Shown here: positions 61,148-64,000 of the stretch, in pieces | Position numbering within the stretch: the first letter of the stretch is position 1 | Layout: every line of letters starts with the position of its first letter | Source of the DNA: Rhizobium nepotum 39/7 | GTDB lineage: Bacteria; Pseudomonadota; Alphaproteobacteria; Rhizobiales; Rhizobiaceae | Direction: 5' to 3' | Assembly: GCF_000949865.1 (NCBI RefSeq) | Contig: NZ_JWJH01000022.1 | Location: 1-64,000 of the forward strand | DNA: 64,000 nucleotides | Made by a program: the position numbers and the translations under genes | Notes under the pieces: model-generated | Databases searched by the model: none | What the model saw: the letters and a program-made list of their open reading frames with translations, nothing else | What the model was told of the DNA's origin: nothing

Positions 61148-63586
61148 CTATCGCGCACGCAGCGAAGCGACGGCCAGTAGCGTGTCGCCGCTGATGCCCA
61201 CCGAACCGCTGCCGTTGAACAGCATCATGATCGGGTTGGTGGTGTTCTGTTTGTCGTCGTACATGATGGTGAAACGGGCGATCAGTTTCTTGACCTTTTC
61301 AGGATCCTGAAAATCCTCGATGTCGAAATATTTCTTCATCATCCCCACCTGCGTATCGACCGGCGCATTGCCAAGTTCGTCGGGAATACCAAAGGTAGTC
61401 GTGATGAAGTTCTGGATCGCGGTGTCCGCCAGAATGGAATAATAGGATGTCGTTCCCGCCGCCATCCGCTTGAAATAGAGCGCCAGACGCACGCCCGCAT
61501 TTTCTTCACCCGCCTGCGTCTCCAGCGTCTGTGTCAGATAATTGTCCAGCGTCTCGTAAAGGCCGCGCCGCGTCTGGATGGAGCTGCGATCCTCACGCAG
61601 GATATTGCCGTCCGTGTCGAAGTTGAAGGCGGTGACGAGACGGCGGAAGATCGGGTCCATCTCCTTGTTGAGATAGCTCTCCTTGTCGTCCAGCTTGGAC
61701 GCAAACATCTTTTGCAGCTGGTCCTTGGTGACCTTCGTCGGATCGATACCAAGCGATTCCATCGCGAATTTCGTCAGGCGATCATTGCCCAGAAAGTCCT
61801 TGAGCGTCTTGACCTTCTGTATCTCCAGCCGAAAATATTCCGCTTCCTTCTTGGCGGCGTCCTTGTCCTTCTCGGTCCCGAAAGCCGATTTTTTCTTGAT
61901 GTAGTCGACCGACATGGTCTGAATTTCGAGTTCGGACTGCGCAAGAACCGGAGAGCCGGGCGATCCGTCAGACTTGAAGTTGAAAAGTTCCGCCAGTTTG
62001 ACGTAGCGGTCATCCTTCAGCGCATAGACATAGCTCTTCTTGTCCTGCAGGTCGCTGGTCAGGGCTTTTCGGACATCCGCAATATTCACCTTCGCCGGAT
62101 CGAGGCCCACGGCCTTCAGCGCATAGGTATAGACCGCGCTGCTTTCCAGGAAGTCCGCAACGGATTTGACATTGGCAATATCGCTCTTGAACAGCTTCAA
62201 GGCCTTTTCGTCGGCGGCATCGTCCTTGTCGTTGTAATGGATCATGTAGCCATTTGTCGTGGTAGCGGTCTGGGTTGTCGTCTGCGGCGTCGTGCCATCC
62301 GGCAGCGTTCCGTCCGCCTTGAAATTGAACGCCTCACGCAATGCGATGTAACGTTTGTCGCCATTGCCGAACTTGACGATATAGTTGTTCGGATCGCTGA
62401 GATCGCTGGTCAAAATGTTCTCGATCGTTGCTTTGACAATCGTCAGGTCGTTCAGGTCGAAGGCGACCTTGATGTAGTTGAGAAGACGCGCATCCGAGGT
62501 CAATTCGGTTACGGTCTTGATCGAGCCGATCTTCGATTCGAAATAGTCCCTGTTCAAGGTGGCGACGGTTGGCGTCACGCGCGGCGCACTGCCCACATAG
62601 GCATCCGTCATTATCTTGATATTGTCGGCCTTCTGCGCGCCGCCGGCCGCCACGGTGCCATCGTTCTTGAATTCGAAGGCGGCAGCAATGTACGTCATAC
62701 TGTTATATTGCGTGACGGTTTTTGACAGCGTCGTCTGCTCCGCCTTGATAGCGGCAAGTTTCACTTCCCACTCGTCTTTCGGCGGCAGCACGGCTTCGAG
62801 CTGCGTCAGTTGATCCTGCCGTGTGACCTTTTCCGCCTCGAGCTTCGTGCGATCTTCGTCACTCAAATCAGTTCCCGCAAGCGCGGTGTCGATCGCCGTA
62901 ATCCGGGCCGTGACCTGGGCATGCAGTTCAATATTGCCCTTCATCGCCAGTTTTTCGACGGCATCATTATAGGCGGCGCCGAACTTCTGGTTGAGGTAGC
63001 TGTCGGGATCGGCGACGTCGCTCGTCATCAGTCCCTTGATGTGGGCGTAGGAATACGTCTTCTCATCAATGCTGAAGACTTCGAAAATGTAGGCGCGGGC
63101 TCTATCGTTTTGAAGCAGCTGGTCCACATTCGTGACGGTTTCAATGATCGCCTTGTAATAACGGGTTTCCTCGGCAAGGCTGTCGTCGAGATTGGTGATC
63201 GACGTATCGTAGAGCCCGATCATCTTGTCGAGCTGCGCCTCCGTCTGCACGGTGGCGGTGGACTGCGTGAAGTTGAAGGATGCAGCAAATTCGCGGTAGC
63301 GTTCATCCGTCAACTTGTTGGCAAAGCTGTTCTGATCGTTCAGGTCGCTTTCCAGCACCTTTTTCATGAAGGCCTTGGCATAGGTCATCTCGCCGAGACC
63401 GAAGGCGTCCATGGCGTAGGAATAGAGCTGGTAGTCGTTGAGGAACTCATCGACGCTTTTCACATCACCGATGTTTTCTTTGTAATACGTCGTCTGCCGC
63501 TCGATCATTCCCTGCTGCGACACGCGTGAAATGCTTGCCTTCATATCGCGGTTGATCAGGTCGTAGCTAAGAAAAGTCGATACCAT
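61148..63586 (-). CDS. DUF1217-type flagellar-region protein with six repeats
   Basis: 812 aa from ATG 63586 (GGGGGC 5-10 nt upstream). The protein is built of about six copies of one module of 80-130 residues: each has (Y)FKxxIxxVKSVxDFL-like start, xxxYAMxAFGLD, KxxLTSDLxDxxSYxxK and ends in an AFNF or similar strand. Examples: GDVKSVDEFLNDYQLYSYAM, SIKTVTELTSDARLLNYI, ANVKSVADFLESSAVYTYAL. A coiled-coil-like stretch separates copy 2 and 3. No signal peptide. DUF1217 proteins sit next to flagellar genes in rhizobia, so a flagellar role is likely but unproven. Confidence 0.85.
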   Translation of the reverse strand: MVSTFLSYDLINRDMKASISRVSQQGMIERQTTYYKENIGDVKSVDEFLNDYQLYSYAMDAFGLGEMTYAKAFMKKVLESDLNDQNSFANKLTDERYREFAASFNFTQSTATVQTEAQLDKMIGLYDTSITNLDDSLAEETRYYKAIIETVTNVDQLLQNDRARAYIFEVFSIDEKTYSYAHIKGLMTSDVADPDSYLNQKFGAAYNDAVEKLAMKGNIELHAQVTARITAIDTALAGTDLSDEDRTKLEAEKVTRQDQLTQLEAVLPPKDEWEVKLAAIKAEQTTLSKTVTQYNSMTYIAAAFEFKNDGTVAAGGAQKADNIKIMTDAYVGSAPRVTPTVATLNRDYFESKIGSIKTVTELTSDARLLNYIKVAFDLNDLTIVKATIENILTSDLSDPNNYIVKFGNGDKRYIALREAFNFKADGTLPDGTTPQTTTQTATTTNGYMIHYNDKDDAADEKALKLFKSDIANVKSVADFLESSAVYTYALKAVGLDPAKVNIADVRKALTSDLQDKKSYVYALKDDRYVKLAELFNFKSDGSPGSPVLAQSELEIQTMSVDYIKKKSAFGTEKDKDAAKKEAEYFRLEIQKVKTLKDFLGNDRLTKFAMESLGIDPTKVTKDQLQKMFASKLDDKESYLNKEMDPIFRRLVTAFNFDTDGNILREDRSSIQTRRGLYETLDNYLTQTLETQAGEENAGVRLALYFKRMAAGTTSYYSILADTAIQNFITTTFGIPDELGNAPVDTQVGMMKKYFDIEDFQDPEKVKKLIARFTIMYDDKQNTTNPIMMLFNGSGSVGISGDTLLAVASLRAR

Positions 63587-63953
63587 TCGATGCCCCCTGG
63601 AGCATCGCGCATCCCCTTGGACACGGCGCGCTCCGGTTTTTAAAATCCACGCACCGCACCTCCATCCGGACGCACGGCAAGCCTTGGCGCGACTGTGCAT
63701 GACGCGCCTTGCCCGTAGCTTGAAAGAGCACGTTTTCAGCGCCTAGAAAAATCGCATTGTCTCAATCTGCTTTACCTAAGCGAAACCATGCCACAGTGGG
63801 TTTTGCTAACCATTTGGGAATGCAAAGTTTTCTTAACCGCAATTTTTAAGCAGTCTCGAACATGCGGCGGATATTCTCCTGACATCAGAGGACGAAAAGT
63901 CCCGATGAGAAGACCGGAAACCGGCTCTCAGGTAAAACAAGGGTAGAATAAAC
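63587..63953. other. Divergent promoter region
   Basis: 367 bp between the DUF1217 gene and the gene that starts at 63954. AT-richer between about 63735 and 63850. A small hairpin (GACCGG-AAA-CCGGCTC type) is near 63910-63930. I see no gene in it and no recognised operator. Confidence 0.5.
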
Positions 63954-64000
63954 ATGACCAAGACCGTTCTGAAGCCCGACTGGGCCGTCGCCACACTCAG
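63954..64000 (+). CDS. Start of an unidentified gene (5' fragment)
   Basis: Only the first 15 codons are inside the window (MTKTVLKPDWAVATL). AGGGTAGAATAAAC precedes the ATG. No other open frame or stop interrupts it. The fragment is too short to assign a family; its divergence from the DUF1217 gene suggests a shared control region. Confidence 0.45.
   Translation, partial: MTKTVLKPDWAVATL

Overview
The window is a GC-rich, densely coded stretch of an Agrobacterium-type (Rhizobiaceae, Alphaproteobacteria) chromosome. The evidence is a mannosylfructose-phosphate synthase/phosphatase pair (an Agrobacterium compatible-solute pathway), a CIRCE-controlled groESL operon, short-form HisG paired with HisZ, a plant-type glutamate-cysteine ligase, and DUF1127, DUF2093, DUF4170 and DUF1217 genes typical of rhizobia. 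Nearly all genes are chromosomal housekeeping or metabolic genes. I see no phage, IS element, CRISPR array, tRNA or rRNA gene.

Layout. 0-2.6 kb: end-truncated ABC-type binding protein, a LuxR solo and an IclR regulator. 2.7-6 kb: a galactose/galactonate (De Ley-Doudoroff type) operon (SDR dehydrogenase, dgoK, dgoA, lactonase) reading away from the IclR gene across a palindromic operator. 6-9.2 kb: a GGDEF-EAL protein and a PAS-PAS-REC protein. 9.5-11.8 kb: mutL and a DUF2093 gene. 12-18 kb (minus strand): a run from pmbA through cysQ-like, DUF4170, waaA and a HAD phosphatase to lpxK, making Kdo-lipid A. 18-25 kb: kefB, patatin, rsmD, rluB with a repeat-rich tail, tadA and a lipoprotein. 25-30 kb: ileS, ribF and a HAD protein. 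30.4-32.8 kb: groES-groEL with a heat-shock promoter, CIRCE and a tandemly repeated terminator. 33-38.2 kb: PAS-like small protein, doxX, hisG, hisZ, VOC protein, hisS. 38.3-42.8 kb: RelBE-type toxin-antitoxin pair, methyltransferase-like gene, LysR/yeiH pair, secreted protein, tag. 43-45 kb: L,D-transpeptidase, a candidate small RNA, an outer-membrane barrel protein. 45-52.6 kb: glcDEF glycolate oxidase, LysR, DUF3422, GntR/FCD regulator. 52.7-54.8 kb: mfpsA-mfppB. 55-61 kb: NUDIX, PiT phosphate transporter, rsmE, gshA, DUF1127, LysR. 61-64 kb: a six-repeat DUF1217 protein (flagellar-region family) and the first codons of another gene.

The least ordinary material is non-coding: five paired inverted-repeat elements (two of one family, with a covarying internal hairpin, both inside operons), a 118-bp tandem repeat that copies the groEL stop codon plus a UUCG terminator 2.65 times, and an about 105-nt promoter-to-terminator unit upstream of the barrel protein. 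All functional assignments come from reading motifs and lengths; no database search was run.
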